From positions 1-23,021 of the forward strand of contig JAADVB010000272.1 in assembly GCA_023334545.1 (NCBI GenBank): a stretch of DNA of 23,021 bases. Direction: 5' to 3'. Shown here piece after piece: positions 9,385-19,073 of this stretch. The number at the start of each line of letters is the position of its first letter. The first letter of the stretch is position 1. The notes under the pieces were generated by a model. It searched no databases, was not told the DNA's origin, and worked only from the letters and a program-made list of their open reading frames with translations. Source of the stretch: Salisapilia sapeloensis. Taxonomy: Eukaryota; Oomycota; Peronosporomycetes; Peronosporales; Salisapiliaceae. The translations under genes were made by a program, and so were the position numbers.

Positions 9385-10174
9385 CGCATCATTCTTCATC
9401 GTGTTTATTCATTGTTTTTAAAGTCCAATCAATCAGATTAGTCCCTAGCTCAAAGTTCAGAGATTTCAATTTTGCTACTGAGCAGTTTTGATGCAGACAA
9501 GGTAGCATAGATCAATGGTACTCCTTCCGTGATGATAAGTAGGACTTCAGAATTGCCTTTGCAATCTGCATTTCAAATTCCTTTCACCTGGGAAAAAGTC
9601 CTAGGACCACTGTAGCTACATGTCTGCGCACCATTTGTCGTTAGCGTATACACGGTCGATCGTAGCCGATTGAACCGAACCATCTTACTCAATCTCAAAA
9701 CTGTGTCATATCCATAAGTTTCCCCAGTGGATTGCGATCTACTTGCCACGTTTTCCATCATGGTTATGAAAGTGAATTTGCTGGGCTTGGGAAGTTTAAT
9801 CAGGCCAATGTCACTTCCTTGACTTATACATTATGCCAATCTCACTTCGGTCCAGCAATGCTTCCTGAGATTGCGAAAGTTTCCATCGACGTGTAGTTCA
9901 TAAAATTAAAGCGTAAGTTCCATCCTTAATACAGCGTGCAGCTCTAGGGACCCATTGAGGTTGACCAAATACACCGTTGGACACAGTTTCGTGTGCACTA
10001 ATTTTGGCAATGCACGAAATCTATTCTTCTCCAAAATCTACACAATTGGTCCATTAATGCTGCTTACAGCTGGATGCGAATTCGTGTCGTTAATAGAAAC
10101 AACTTGGCTGTCGTTCGACAGGCCGTTGGAAGTCACTTTGGATAAAATGAGAGTGCACATGACATGGAAAGCAT
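9385..10174 (-). pseudogene. decayed trypsin-like serine protease
   Basis: On the minus strand, fragments in changing frames follow the intact protease at 13950-14825 from end to end. They run: a signal-peptide-like start at 10174; HPAVSSINGPIV (intact QPATNRINGQIV); GVFGQPQWVPRAARCIKDGT (intact GVLIRPEWILTAAHCIKDTR); SDIGLIKLPKPSKF (intact NDVGLLQLIKPSIF); MMENVASRSQSTGETYGYD (intact MLEHAESRTQSIGTAYGYG); CKGNSEVLLIITEGVPLIYA (intact CPGDSGGPLMIEESEPLVYG); and NLIDWTLKTMNKHDEE (intact HYRWIVDTINKYEAQD). It is broken by stops and frameshifts. The catalytic His is now Arg (AARC), and the GDSGG motif reads GNSEV, so it cannot encode an active protease. It is not an intact non-catalytic homologue either, because no single frame is open. 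Confidence 0.85.
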
Positions 10175-10467
10175 GCTGCTCTCGATTAGTAATTTGATTT
10201 ATAAGCATTGTATTTTGTAGAGTATTCTACTTGTAACCACAGAGCACTCTGTGCTACATCAAAGAATGCCGCATCTGACTAACTTTGTAATTTAATGTCT
10301 TGCACCCAACCTATATGACTCAATGAGAAGGATTTACTTTGAAACTTCGAACTTTTTGAAAAATAAATATGTAAAACTTATTATTATAAATGTTAATAAT
10401 TCAATGAAGAACTGTCAAACAAAATGAGAATTTAAAACGAGAGGATTCAGTTTACAAGTGGCGTCTA
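10175..10467. other. AT-rich spacer
   Basis: Roughly 290 bp between the decayed protease and the 3' end of the LRR membrane gene. A strongly AT-rich tract (about 10360-10400) is probably 3' UTR or terminator sequence of the LRR gene. No coding frame is supported. Confidence 0.5.
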
Positions 10468-13068
10468 TCATTTGCAGCCTAACCAGGCCTCGACTTCCGG
10501 ATCACAAGGAGGACCTATCTTTCTCTTAATCTGCTGTTTACGGTGCTCGAGGAAGATTGGGTTTTTAATGCACGAAATTGCCATCAAGCGCCGATTGAAG
10601 CAAATTGATGGTGGCGAATCCGCATCTAAAGAGCATTGCTTGTACATCATACCATCGCAAACCTTTGTGTTTTCTTCGGTTGGAATTGAAAAGATAGCTT
10701 CCATAGACGTATCTATTATCCCGCAAACGTATAGATTGAATTGGTCAAACAGCTCCAGCATCCTTGGAGATGCTCTACCAATGCTTGAAGGCAAGCACGA
10801 GGCTCGAGGATCGTCGCTGAGTGGATCTGCTTGACAGTATGGATGATCTGGATTACACTGTCCAAGATATCCATTGCAGCACAGTGGAGCGTGCAGCACG
10901 ATTGCGAAGAAGGTCAGATCAGCCTCTTCATTAAGACTGGGAAGAGTACGTAGCTTTGGGGCATGTATAATTGTGAATGCCTTTAGATTGAGCACTTTGT
11001 CGAAAGATGGTAGACTTGTAAGCGAATTAACTGAGACGATTGTAAATGCCCGAAGACTAATAAGTCCATCCAGAGATGGTATCTCTCGAAGGTGAGGATG
11101 CACACCAAGATGAAGATAGGCGAGACGATGCTTATTATCGAAAAAGTTGGTAGGTATGCGAACAAGATTGGTATCTTCCATTTTGCCTTCGATATGCCTA
11201 AAAGCGAAAGTTACATAGGTATATAGAGAGGTTGTAGTCTAGTTACGTACAATATTTCAAGATTCGAGAGTGCGCTGGCCCAGTCAGGTATTTCCATCAG
11301 CCCAGTGTACATTAGGTGTCTACGTGTTTAAGTAGAATATCATCATGTGAGAAGAGAATGATACAATATTTTCCAGCTTCACGTACATTTGCTGCAGGTT
11401 TGTACAAGCATCCATTCCTTTTGGCAGTTCTTTCACAGCTCGATTGACAATCTTGAGAATCTGTAGATCCCCTGTCTGAGTCAGCGCTTTCAACTTTTCT
11501 GTAGCGTCCTTGGGTTGTATCCACTCATTATAACTCTTAGGAGCTTTTTCAACATCTACAAATCCAAGACAAGGGCAGTTTTCCGTCTTTCGCCAGTGAT
11601 AGGCATAAACAACGCACTCGGGATGATGTAAACAAACAGCTTCAGAGCGCTTTACAGCCTCCATAGGAATCGCAACTGCGAGGGCAGCGCAGACTACGAA
11701 TATTATCGCTATTATTCGAGGTACCTCTATCTGTTTGCGCTTTCTGTTTTCCACAAAAGCCGGTTGTGAACTCGTCTTAGTGCTCTTCGCTTCATATATT
11801 AAAGTCTCCGTGATACGAATCAGGCGATAAGATGATGATAAGTGCAGAGCTATTTGCAATGCAAAGTCTGATATGTGACGAATGCGAAGGGTGTTGAAGC
11901 TAACCAGAAATTGCGTTGTTTCTATAGGGTCAGCTGCAAGTCTAGCGACGCGGCGAAGGTTTCCACGTGGAATTACCTCATTGTTTAAAGTAAGCATATC
12001 GTGGTCCAATTCCAATCTTGAGTAGCAAAAGAAGAGAGTAGTCATTGGAAACCCGATGGCAACCATAGAGTCGAAGCTATAAGGATTGACCGTGTTAAGC
12101 AGCATATCTATGATCAAGAAGCACATACGTACACGAATCCGATTACAGCTTCAGTGAACGACGATATACGTCGTCCGCATAATATGAGTCCAGCATATGA
12201 GATAGAATTACAAAAAATCAACGCTCCACAGGCGTACATGAGTTCTAGGGAACCCGATTTCATAAGTCGATAGAGCGCTGTCGACTGCAGTGTGATATCG
12301 AAAATTTCCTGGCTGATGTTCTAACCAAACGATTTAATCAGCTGAGGTGTCAGAACATATAGAACGAACATTTAACAAACCAGTACATACCCATAGACGG
12401 CGATATGGCCCCTCATAATCCAAAACATCATTGACAGGACGAAGAAGAAATGATGCTTTTCGTAAGAAAGTCTTCTTTCGAATAATTCGATGCTGCTGCT
12501 TAAAACTCGACTTTGTTGCACTTCGAAAGACAAGTAGAACGAGCACTTTCGCATATAACAACGCAACCACTATCAGACTGATAACACTCAAGACCATGAG
12601 TTCAAAATTTGACTTTCCAATCAGCCAGAATTCTCCATCATCATAGTCTGAAGTACCCGTTAGAACATTTGCTGTCTCGTTTGGATACATATTCAGTGCG
12701 ATGAGCCATAGGACCCAAACGATAGACTTAATGCTGAGAGCTAGTAGAGGAGGCCCATAGAGTCCGAAGATGCCAATGAAAGAAAAGTTAGTTTTTCTAG
12801 TGACAACAGTTTGACTCTGTGATCGTTGATCGTTATTCATATTTGGCCCAGGAATGAATGGTATCGGTGCAACTGCAGATCGCTTAACAATAGAGCAATT
12901 ATCTTCCAAGTGTTCCGTTACTGTGTCAACACCAAAGGCAGTGTCCCTATTTGAAGTCCTTTTTTGTTTTTCCTTTCCTTCCTTCGTCATTTTATCTTCG
13001 TTATCGTTAGGCAAGCTGGAATGTATACTATTTGTTTGGGCTGATCCTAGATACTCTACTTGTGCCAT
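10468..13068 (-). CDS. five-TM membrane protein with extracellular leucine-rich repeats and Cys-rich tail
   Basis: Five exons on the minus strand: 13068-12391, 12308-12133, 12076-11387, 11319-11251 and 11197-10468. The introns are 82, 56, 67 and 53 bp with gtatgt or gtacgt donors; phases 0, 2, 2, 2 agree. The product is 780 aa. The N-terminal 90 residues are polar and cytosolic. Hydrophobic helices lie near 96-127, 155-181, 247-271, 277-303 and 405-423. Five helices put the C-terminal half outside the cell. The outside part begins with a Cys cluster (about 433-454), then LRRs such as LQILKIVNRAVKELPKGM, GLMEIPDWASALSNLEIL and SLTSLPSFDKVLNLKAF. It closes with a Cys-rich domain ending GPPCDPEVEAWLGC. 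That tail and layout are what I associate with an oomycete surface-protein family; no enzymatic domain is seen. A receptor or adhesion role is inference. More upstream exons cannot be excluded. Confidence 0.8.
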
Positions 13069-13949
13069 ATAAAAATTGTTAGAAAGGGTCTAGGTAGGCA
13101 AGGATGCATAAACCAACCTTGCTGTTCTTTGCTATAAAATCGCTTCAACTACTCCACAAGAGCAATCCTACTGGCTGTGGTATTTGACTGAGCGTAGCTA
13201 AAATCAAATAGACAATGCCTCTGCACCAGACTATGTGAGCGTAGTTCTGGCGCAGTCTATTTATAAGTTGAATAGAGTATGCGTAAGCTAAATGGAGATA
13301 TCCTATATGTTTCAGATCACACCTCCATATTTTCTTTACGTCGTACTGTCACCAAGGGTGATATGCTTTCCTTGAGTCCGCTGAGGCAAGTCCATCGTAC
13401 ACACACGTATTCACCTAGTTCTAATTCAAGATTTGATAGCTAAATATTAACAGATCTTCTAGCTCATCGACTCTAGGTAAATTGTTGTTTTCTACACTGA
13501 TATCGAAGCCGATTGAATTAGAAATTAAAAGTAAAGCAAGCTACTGCTTTGATCAATTAATCCTTCTTTTGCTTTCTTAATTACCACAGGTCCCACAGGA
13601 CTCCGTTAATAACGGCTGGATGTTCTCTGAGTGGGGCTTAGCAAACTGTTAGTGGTTGCTAGATGTCCTTGAAAGATAATAAAGGGTCCATAACTCTCTT
13701 CGAGTACACGCTGGTGCAAATTCTTCCCAAGTTTATGTCTACCAGTTCAAAAGTAGCAGACAATTGTCAGACTTTCGTCCATGTCATGGCCTGTAGACAC
13801 CCTGCTCATCATCTTTAAATTCAATATAAAAGACAGAATAGTTGCGATGGAAACATTAGACCAGGTTACCATTGTCAAAGCCTCACATCTGGTTTCATGG
13901 CAAAGCTCAAATCATCTTCTTATTCCAATTCGTTAAGCATTGTCCATGA
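13069..13949. other. intergenic, partly duplicated protease 3' flank
   Basis: About 880 bp. The half nearest the LRR gene should hold that gene's promoter. The part at about 13745-13910 (minus strand) has an open stretch (CEALTMVTWSNVSIATILSF, later MMSRVST) resembling the flank of the decayed protease. Otherwise nothing is supported. Confidence 0.45.
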
Positions 13950-14825
13950 CTACTTGGTTCCATCATTATGGTTATATGGCAGTGGGTGCTTAGCACCATT
14001 CTTCAGAATAGCTATATATTCCGCATCTTGTGCTTCATACTTGTTGATGGTATCCACAATCCATCTATAGTGATGTGGTACTAGCTCGAATCGTGGGTGT
14101 TGATTCTTACTTGTCAGGCATGAACGAGCTGCGGATTGTATACCATATACGAGCGGTTCACTTTCCTCGATCATTAGAGGGCCACCAGAATCGCCAGGGC
14201 ACATTCCGTCTCTTTCTTCTTGTACTAGAGGGCAGAATACTGTTCTAGGGAGACCTTTAGGACACATGTCGTAATCATTCCATGTAAGTTTTAGTGAAGT
14301 CGTCCGTAGCTTCTTTGAAGTGACCAACTTATCCGATCGGACATGTCTGCCATAACCATACGCTGTACCGATTGATTGAGTTCGACTTTCCGCGTGTTCC
14401 AACATTGCAACGGGACGGAATATGCTTGGCTTGATCAGCTGAAGCAAACCAACGTCATTCCCTTGAGGAGATTTTTCAATTTTATAATATTCCGGTCTAG
14501 GTATACCTCTCTTGCTTTTTAACGTTTCTTTGAATGTGCCATTCCTTAAAGTTACAGTTCTCCTTGTATCTTTGATACAGTGGGCAGCTGTAAGGATCCA
14601 TTCAGGTCGGATAAGTACACCAGTACATCGCGATCCACCTCCTGTGATTTTAGCAACGTATGGAACTTTATTTCGTTGCTTGAATGGTACGATTTGGCCA
14701 TTTATACGGTTTGTAGCTGGTTGGAAGGTTGTCGCATTGATATAGATAGATGGGGCATGGAAAGAGATGCTCGTAGAAGCGAACGACGTAGAAATGATAG
14801 TGAACAGCAAGAGAAGTTTGAGCAT
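13950..14825 (-). CDS. secreted trypsin-like (S1) serine protease
   Basis: Single exon, 291 aa. The ATG at 14825 is chosen because it starts a clean signal peptide (MLKLLLLFTIISTSFAS); the frame extends upstream only to a GTG. The mature domain probably begins after Arg at RINGQIV, an INGQ in place of the usual IVGG. The catalytic triad is complete: TAAHCIKD (His82), QGNDVGLLQL (Asp124) and CPGDSGGPL (Ser213). The residues before the Ser loop read RDGMCPGDSGG. By alignment, the base of the S1 pocket (chymotrypsin 189) is Gly with Asp one position earlier, so trypsin-like specificity is uncertain. A Lys/Asn-rich extension of about 20 residues follows the last helix. Oomycetes secrete both active S1 proteases and inactive relatives (glucanase inhibitor proteins); an intact triad argues for the former. 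A decayed paralogue lies 4 kb away on the same strand. Confidence 0.88.
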   Translation of the reverse strand: MLKLLLLFTIISTSFASTSISFHAPSIYINATTFQPATNRINGQIVPFKQRNKVPYVAKITGGGSRCTGVLIRPEWILTAAHCIKDTRRTVTLRNGTFKETLKSKRGIPRPEYYKIEKSPQGNDVGLLQLIKPSIFRPVAMLEHAESRTQSIGTAYGYGRHVRSDKLVTSKKLRTTSLKLTWNDYDMCPKGLPRTVFCPLVQEERDGMCPGDSGGPLMIEESEPLVYGIQSAARSCLTSKNQHPRFELVPHHYRWIVDTINKYEAQDAEYIAILKNGAKHPLPYNHNDGTK

Positions 14826-15393
14826 AATTGCTTCGACGGATGAATCAAATAATGGTGTGATGGTTTCACGCGAAAGTGAAATCCAATAGTTCCCTCTTAG
14901 CACGCCATGAAAATCAATCAGACAATTTGTACATCTGACAGCGTCATCGCTGGGCCCACAGCTATGAAATCCAAGGGTAAAACTAAGAGCCTACAAGCTG
15001 AAAAGCTGTTGATCGTTAGTTATAGCAAGTTTTGTTGTATGTAGGTCAAGATGTTTAGCCTATGTCGTTTGATGTGGAACTTTTATGAGATGGTAGTATA
15101 CGAGTTATCATGGCTGTCAGCATTGGAATAAGCGAATATAATGTGTCAACTAGATACACCATTTCTATGATTTGGTGTTTGAGGTCTAAGACAATAAAGG
15201 TTGGTCGAATGGTTTAAGTAGACTTCTTTGTAGTTTAATGAAGCTGTTCAAGCGGTGTAGATGCCTATCTGAATCGAACGGACTAAACTATCTCTTGAAC
15301 TGTTCGCCCGTTTGTAGTTTAGTTAAAGACACGCAGATGACACGGTTCTGACGTATGCCTCGCACTATTTGGGAACTTTCTTAGCCTTTAATG
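14826..15393. other. intergenic with small repeats
   Basis: No gene supported. It contains the protease promoter region and, near 15228-15323, short direct and inverted repeats described separately. Confidence 0.5.
15282..15323. repeat. 9-bp perfect inverted repeat with flanking direct repeat
   Basis: ACTAAACTA (15282-15290) and TAGTTTAGT (15315-15323) are perfect complements around a 24-nt loop. The right arm is part of TTTGTAGTTTA (15311-15321), which also occurs as a direct copy at 15228-15238. It lies just past the end of the 15394-15869 gene, so it may act in 3' end formation or be a remnant of a small mobile element. No target-site duplication was established. Confidence 0.4.
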
Positions 15394-15869
15394 TCATTGC
15401 ATTGTAAATGATGGGCTTATGATGTAACGTAAGACCGCCTTTGTACACAAAAGATCTGGAATGTCTTTGTCTGTATCAATAAGGGTTCCACTGCCCTCAA
15501 CTAGCTTGGCAATTTCTGTAGTAATTCAAATCTAATAGTATTTATTGTTGCAAAGCCAGAGGTATATTAACGTCTGTTTAGTCTACGTGTACCCTCGGAG
15601 CCCACCTCCGGTAGGCTTAACCATTCCGAGAAATGGTGTTGTACGTAATCGATTTGTTCAGAGTCAAATGACTGGAGTGAGACCGCTAATTGATTCCAGA
15701 GCTCCAGATGCTGTGACCTGCGCTCTTTAGTGACAATGGTTGATACCGGTGGCGCAGTCAGCAGTATTTGCACTACTTGACTGCGCTCCCTGACCTCTTC
15801 GCAGATCCAGTGGAATGTCTTTAACCACGTTTGCCATTCGGTATGCTTTAATGACGCTTGGTTGTTCAT
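15394..15869 (-). CDS. unrecognised two-exon gene
   Basis: Exons 15869-15593 and 15515-15394; the 77-bp intron (gtacac...ctacag) joins at phase 1. The product is 132 aa. The start ATG has a good context (gagccATGaac). Exon 1 reads HTEWQTWLKTFHWICEEVRE and later SEQIDYVQHHFSEWLSLPEV. Exon 2 continues EIAKLVEGSGTLIDTDKDIP then DLLCTKAVLRYI, which looks like genuine helical protein. No family, signal peptide or membrane segment is recognised. Without splicing, exon 1 would end 8 codons later as a 100-residue ORF. The frame is open for about 20 codons upstream of the ATG, so an upstream exon is possible. The unspliced 100-residue reading is the main alternative. Confidence 0.45.
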
Positions 15870-16731
15870 GGCTCGAAGTTTCTTCCCTTTGTAAGGACAG
15901 TTGTGGATAAGTCGCAGTGTTGTCGGTTTCTCTCTGGAGTGCTTCCTGGCTTCTCTTTTAAATCTAATAGGAACCAGTTATTACCCAAAGATGATCTAAT
16001 GAATATGGCTTTAAGCTGATGCATCATTCAAATTTACTCGCGTTTTCCTCATCATTTAAAGATGTGTCATCTACTTTTGTATACGTGGAGCCCCCACTGC
16101 ATCTTGGATGAAAATATGAAAGTGTAGCAAGAGCTTTGTAGAATTTTAACAACATCCATGCACTAGCTAAAGTGCTAGAAACCTACTCCAACGAGTGATT
16201 GAATCCCAATTATTAAAGGCGTAGTGTGGGGAAGACTACATGCATCAACTTGATTGAATAATTCTTCAATTGATTGCTATGATTGAAACGAAGTGAACTT
16301 AGATCTTGCAGAGACTGTAGTTCAAAGCAGATATTGGATCTGATCTACCAAAAGAGAAAGAATACTGAACACATGAGTCTCCTAGACTTGGATTTACAGC
16401 TTCCGAACGATCATTTATCTGCACATCTATTGAACCTAGATCCATCCAAGCGATTCCAAAATTCTCCTCAGTCATGGCATAAAAACTTTATAATTGCCTT
16501 CTTTATACGCACCAAATCAAATTGTCGCTACGTCTTTCAATAAAACTTAAACTCAGGCATACTTGTCATCATCCTTGTTCTTGAAGTCAAAGCATTAGCG
16601 AAACCTTATCGGCTTAAAACTCGAACGACCTTTTAAGATCTGTTCGCCACCGTTTCGTCTTATGCAGGTTCAATTCTCTTCCAAGCATTCGTACAGGGCA
16701 CACTTTTATAAGTTCATTATATTTACCAACA
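15870..16731. other. intergenic, no supported gene
   Basis: About 860 bp between divergent genes. A TTG-initiated frame (16283-16543) has its first ATG at 16373 and would give a 57-residue peptide; nothing supports it. The promoter of the LRR gene should lie at the right end, where gttcattatatttacc (16709 onward) weakly resembles an oomycete initiator 20 nt before the ATG. Confidence 0.45.
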
Positions 16732-18879
16732 ATGGTAGCGGAGTCCCTTGAAACAACCTGGAAGCAATTATTGGACCCATGGGTCTCTACACTTCGCGGC
16801 CGCGTTCGCATTCACACTCGCCCCGGTGTCTCTCGCCGAGTCTATGCAGACTGGATCAGTGTGACGCTTTGCGCCGGTGACTCTGCTACTCGCCTCACAC
16901 GTTTGCAGCAGGCCATTCGACTTCTATCTACTCTCGCCCTTATAGATACCCGGGCTTTCTGGGAAGCCGTCGTTTCGGCCAGTGTCTGGCCTCGTTCCGC
17001 CAGCACTGATGCCGAGCTTCTTCACGGAAGCCCATTTCCCATCCCGTTCGTCCTGTCGGCTGATGCTAGCTCTAGTGCGAGGGGAGGTCCTCGTCGAGCC
17101 ACTGTCTTTCGTTCGTTCTTTGAAAAAGCAAATGCATTTGACAATCTAGATGAAGATCCGGAAGTACTTACTGTAGAACGTAAATTACTAAGTTACTGGT
17201 GGCAGACGTTAGATGAGTGTGCTTTGAGAGGCGAGTCGGATGAACCGGTATATCTTCGTCATCGCAAGTGGCAAATACCTATCGGATTAGAATTTTCTAC
17301 CGGTGGAATCGGTGGAGAAGACGGACAAAGCTTTTATAAAGATGTCTTACAGAGTGTCCAAGAGACACAACAAGCTATCCCGAGTGTCTCGATCGATAAG
17401 AAACAGTGGACAGATTGTGAGGCGCAATGTGCTTGTGTACCAAGTGATAGAGATGCACTAGACATCAACCTGATCTCTCTTGCTTCCAATGACCAAATGA
17501 CAGACGACGTCCTCTCCCTAACACCTCCTCCCGTACGCTTCCAACTACAGTTCGTTCGCATTTTACCGCATCTAACGACACTAAAAGCCGATGACGCCGA
17601 GATGCTCATGCGTCTACTGCGCTTAGTGCCCATGGGCGAACTGCGGCTTGCGTCGTCCATGGAGTACAGCGGTCCGTGTCTCGGTCGCACCTTGCGTGAG
17701 CTCACAGCTGCTGCGCTTGGTCTAGCACTAAGTCCGTCTCTTCAAATCATGTCTAAACCACTGTGGCTCGCGGCTGGGTCTCCGTCCAACGCGAAAGAAC
17801 CGACTCGAGACGGTCCGAAGACCATATCGATGGATCCGTTACAACGAGACGGAAGTACCTTTCTCCACCTCTGTAGTGCTTTACCATACTCCACTTCCGT
17901 CAAAGAGTTGCGACTCCAAATGCGATGTCGAGACATCGGCATCGCCCATTGGCAACGTCTTGCCTATGCTCTCTTTAGCTGTGAAAGCAATCGATCCATA
18001 CGTCGTATCACGATCCTCGGCGCAGAACTCACGGCTGATCATGTGAATGCTATGCTTCGTGTCATTCGGTCGTCCAAGCCAGGTCGATTGCTACGTGAAG
18101 AGGCAGTACTGTTCCAAGAAGACATCAATGACTATGCTGCGAGGAGTCCTCTAACGTGCAGCCATCCAACGCACAACATCACATCTGTCACCATTGCTAT
18201 GCGTGTCTTGGATGCAGTTGCGTTCGAAGCGTTTATAGATCTTCTCATGGAGATCGGACAGCCCATTCGTCATCTATCGTTACGCCTTATTGGGCGGAGC
18301 ATGTTCGCTTATCCTGTTGTGTTAGAACAAATTATACGTGCATGTCCAAAGCTAGAACGACTAGAAGTAGATGGCATCCAGATCACACAAGCACAGGACA
18401 TTGCGAACGGATTTAACGTCCCACGATGTAAGCTCCAGGCTTTGTCCTTGTGTGACGTCGGCTTGACACCTGCCGTCTTTGTCCATTTGATGGATGCACT
18501 GGCAGATAAATCACATGCGATCTCTCATTTGTTGACAGAGCTCAGCTGTATGTCTTTAGTGGACTCGTCCATGGACCAGTCGGCCGTGGAAGCTTGCTTG
18601 GCGATGCTGGATAAGAACCATCGGCTCCGGTGTTTAGAATTATCCATGTACCCTGTACTACAACATCACTATGGTCCTCAGTTGACGGCACATAATGGAG
18701 ATACATTATCTCTCCAACGATTGCCAATGCCCATCAAGTCGAGATTAGCGTTCATGAGCGTCGTTCGTCGAAAGGGGCCAGAAGACGTTTCGACGTACAT
18801 TCTGTCGACCGACGTGTTACAACACATCTTTGACTATGCTGCTGAAAATGCTAAACGAAAGATTCGACTAACGTATTGA
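16732..18879 (+). CDS. LRR (RNI-like) repeat protein, single exon
   Basis: A 715-aa ORF without introns; the ATG context is caacaATGg. No signal peptide or membrane helix is visible, so it is probably intracellular. Residues 1-260 have no clear domain. From about 265 to 640, irregular leucine-rich repeats of ribonuclease-inhibitor type appear, for example SIRRITILGAELTADHVNAM, LSLRLIGRSM, LERLEVDGIQITQAQDI and LQALSLCDVGLTPAVFVHLM. The C-terminus (PIKSRLAFMSVV then LSTDVLQHIFDYAA) ends in an F-box-like helix of the sort I know from many oomycete LRR proteins; that is family memory, not proof. The likely role is a protein-interaction scaffold. It is followed by the CCP5 gene on the same strand after about 190 bp. 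Confidence 0.75.
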   Translation: MVAESLETTWKQLLDPWVSTLRGRVRIHTRPGVSRRVYADWISVTLCAGDSATRLTRLQQAIRLLSTLALIDTRAFWEAVVSASVWPRSASTDAELLHGSPFPIPFVLSADASSSARGGPRRATVFRSFFEKANAFDNLDEDPEVLTVERKLLSYWWQTLDECALRGESDEPVYLRHRKWQIPIGLEFSTGGIGGEDGQSFYKDVLQSVQETQQAIPSVSIDKKQWTDCEAQCACVPSDRDALDINLISLASNDQMTDDVLSLTPPPVRFQLQFVRILPHLTTLKADDAEMLMRLLRLVPMGELRLASSMEYSGPCLGRTLRELTAAALGLALSPSLQIMSKPLWLAAGSPSNAKEPTRDGPKTISMDPLQRDGSTFLHLCSALPYSTSVKELRLQMRCRDIGIAHWQRLAYALFSCESNRSIRRITILGAELTADHVNAMLRVIRSSKPGRLLREEAVLFQEDINDYAARSPLTCSHPTHNITSVTIAMRVLDAVAFEAFIDLLMEIGQPIRHLSLRLIGRSMFAYPVVLEQIIRACPKLERLEVDGIQITQAQDIANGFNVPRCKLQALSLCDVGLTPAVFVHLMDALADKSHAISHLLTELSCMSLVDSSMDQSAVEACLAMLDKNHRLRCLELSMYPVLQHHYGPQLTAHNGDTLSLQRLPMPIKSRLAFMSVVRRKGPEDVSTYILSTDVLQHIFDYAAENAKRKIRLTY

Positions 18880-19073
18880 AAAGAACGATGCACCTTTGTT
18901 GTAAATATGGAGCTAGGTAGATGTTGCATCGAGTTCGAGGTCTAGGGCGGTCGGTAGGGTTTGATCTGTAGGGTGTACCAGTTGTGTGCCGTCTGAGGTA
19001 CTCTAATCTTCAAGTACGCATGCGACGAGGGAGATAGCTGGAAGAAAGAGCCTATTGAAATACGACGACAGAG

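Noticed and set aside
9955-10197. 80-codon plus-strand ORF
   Set aside because: It is antisense to the decayed protease, whose similarity to the intact copy explains the sequence.
10468-11181. exon 5 of the LRR membrane gene as a separate gene from an internal ATG
   Set aside because: Phase-matched introns at 11198-11250 and 11320-11386 connect it to the upstream LRRs, and the repeats continue across the joins.
16283-16543. 86-codon plus-strand ORF
   Set aside because: Starts from TTG directly after a stop; the first ATG leaves only 57 residues and no family or exon partner is visible.
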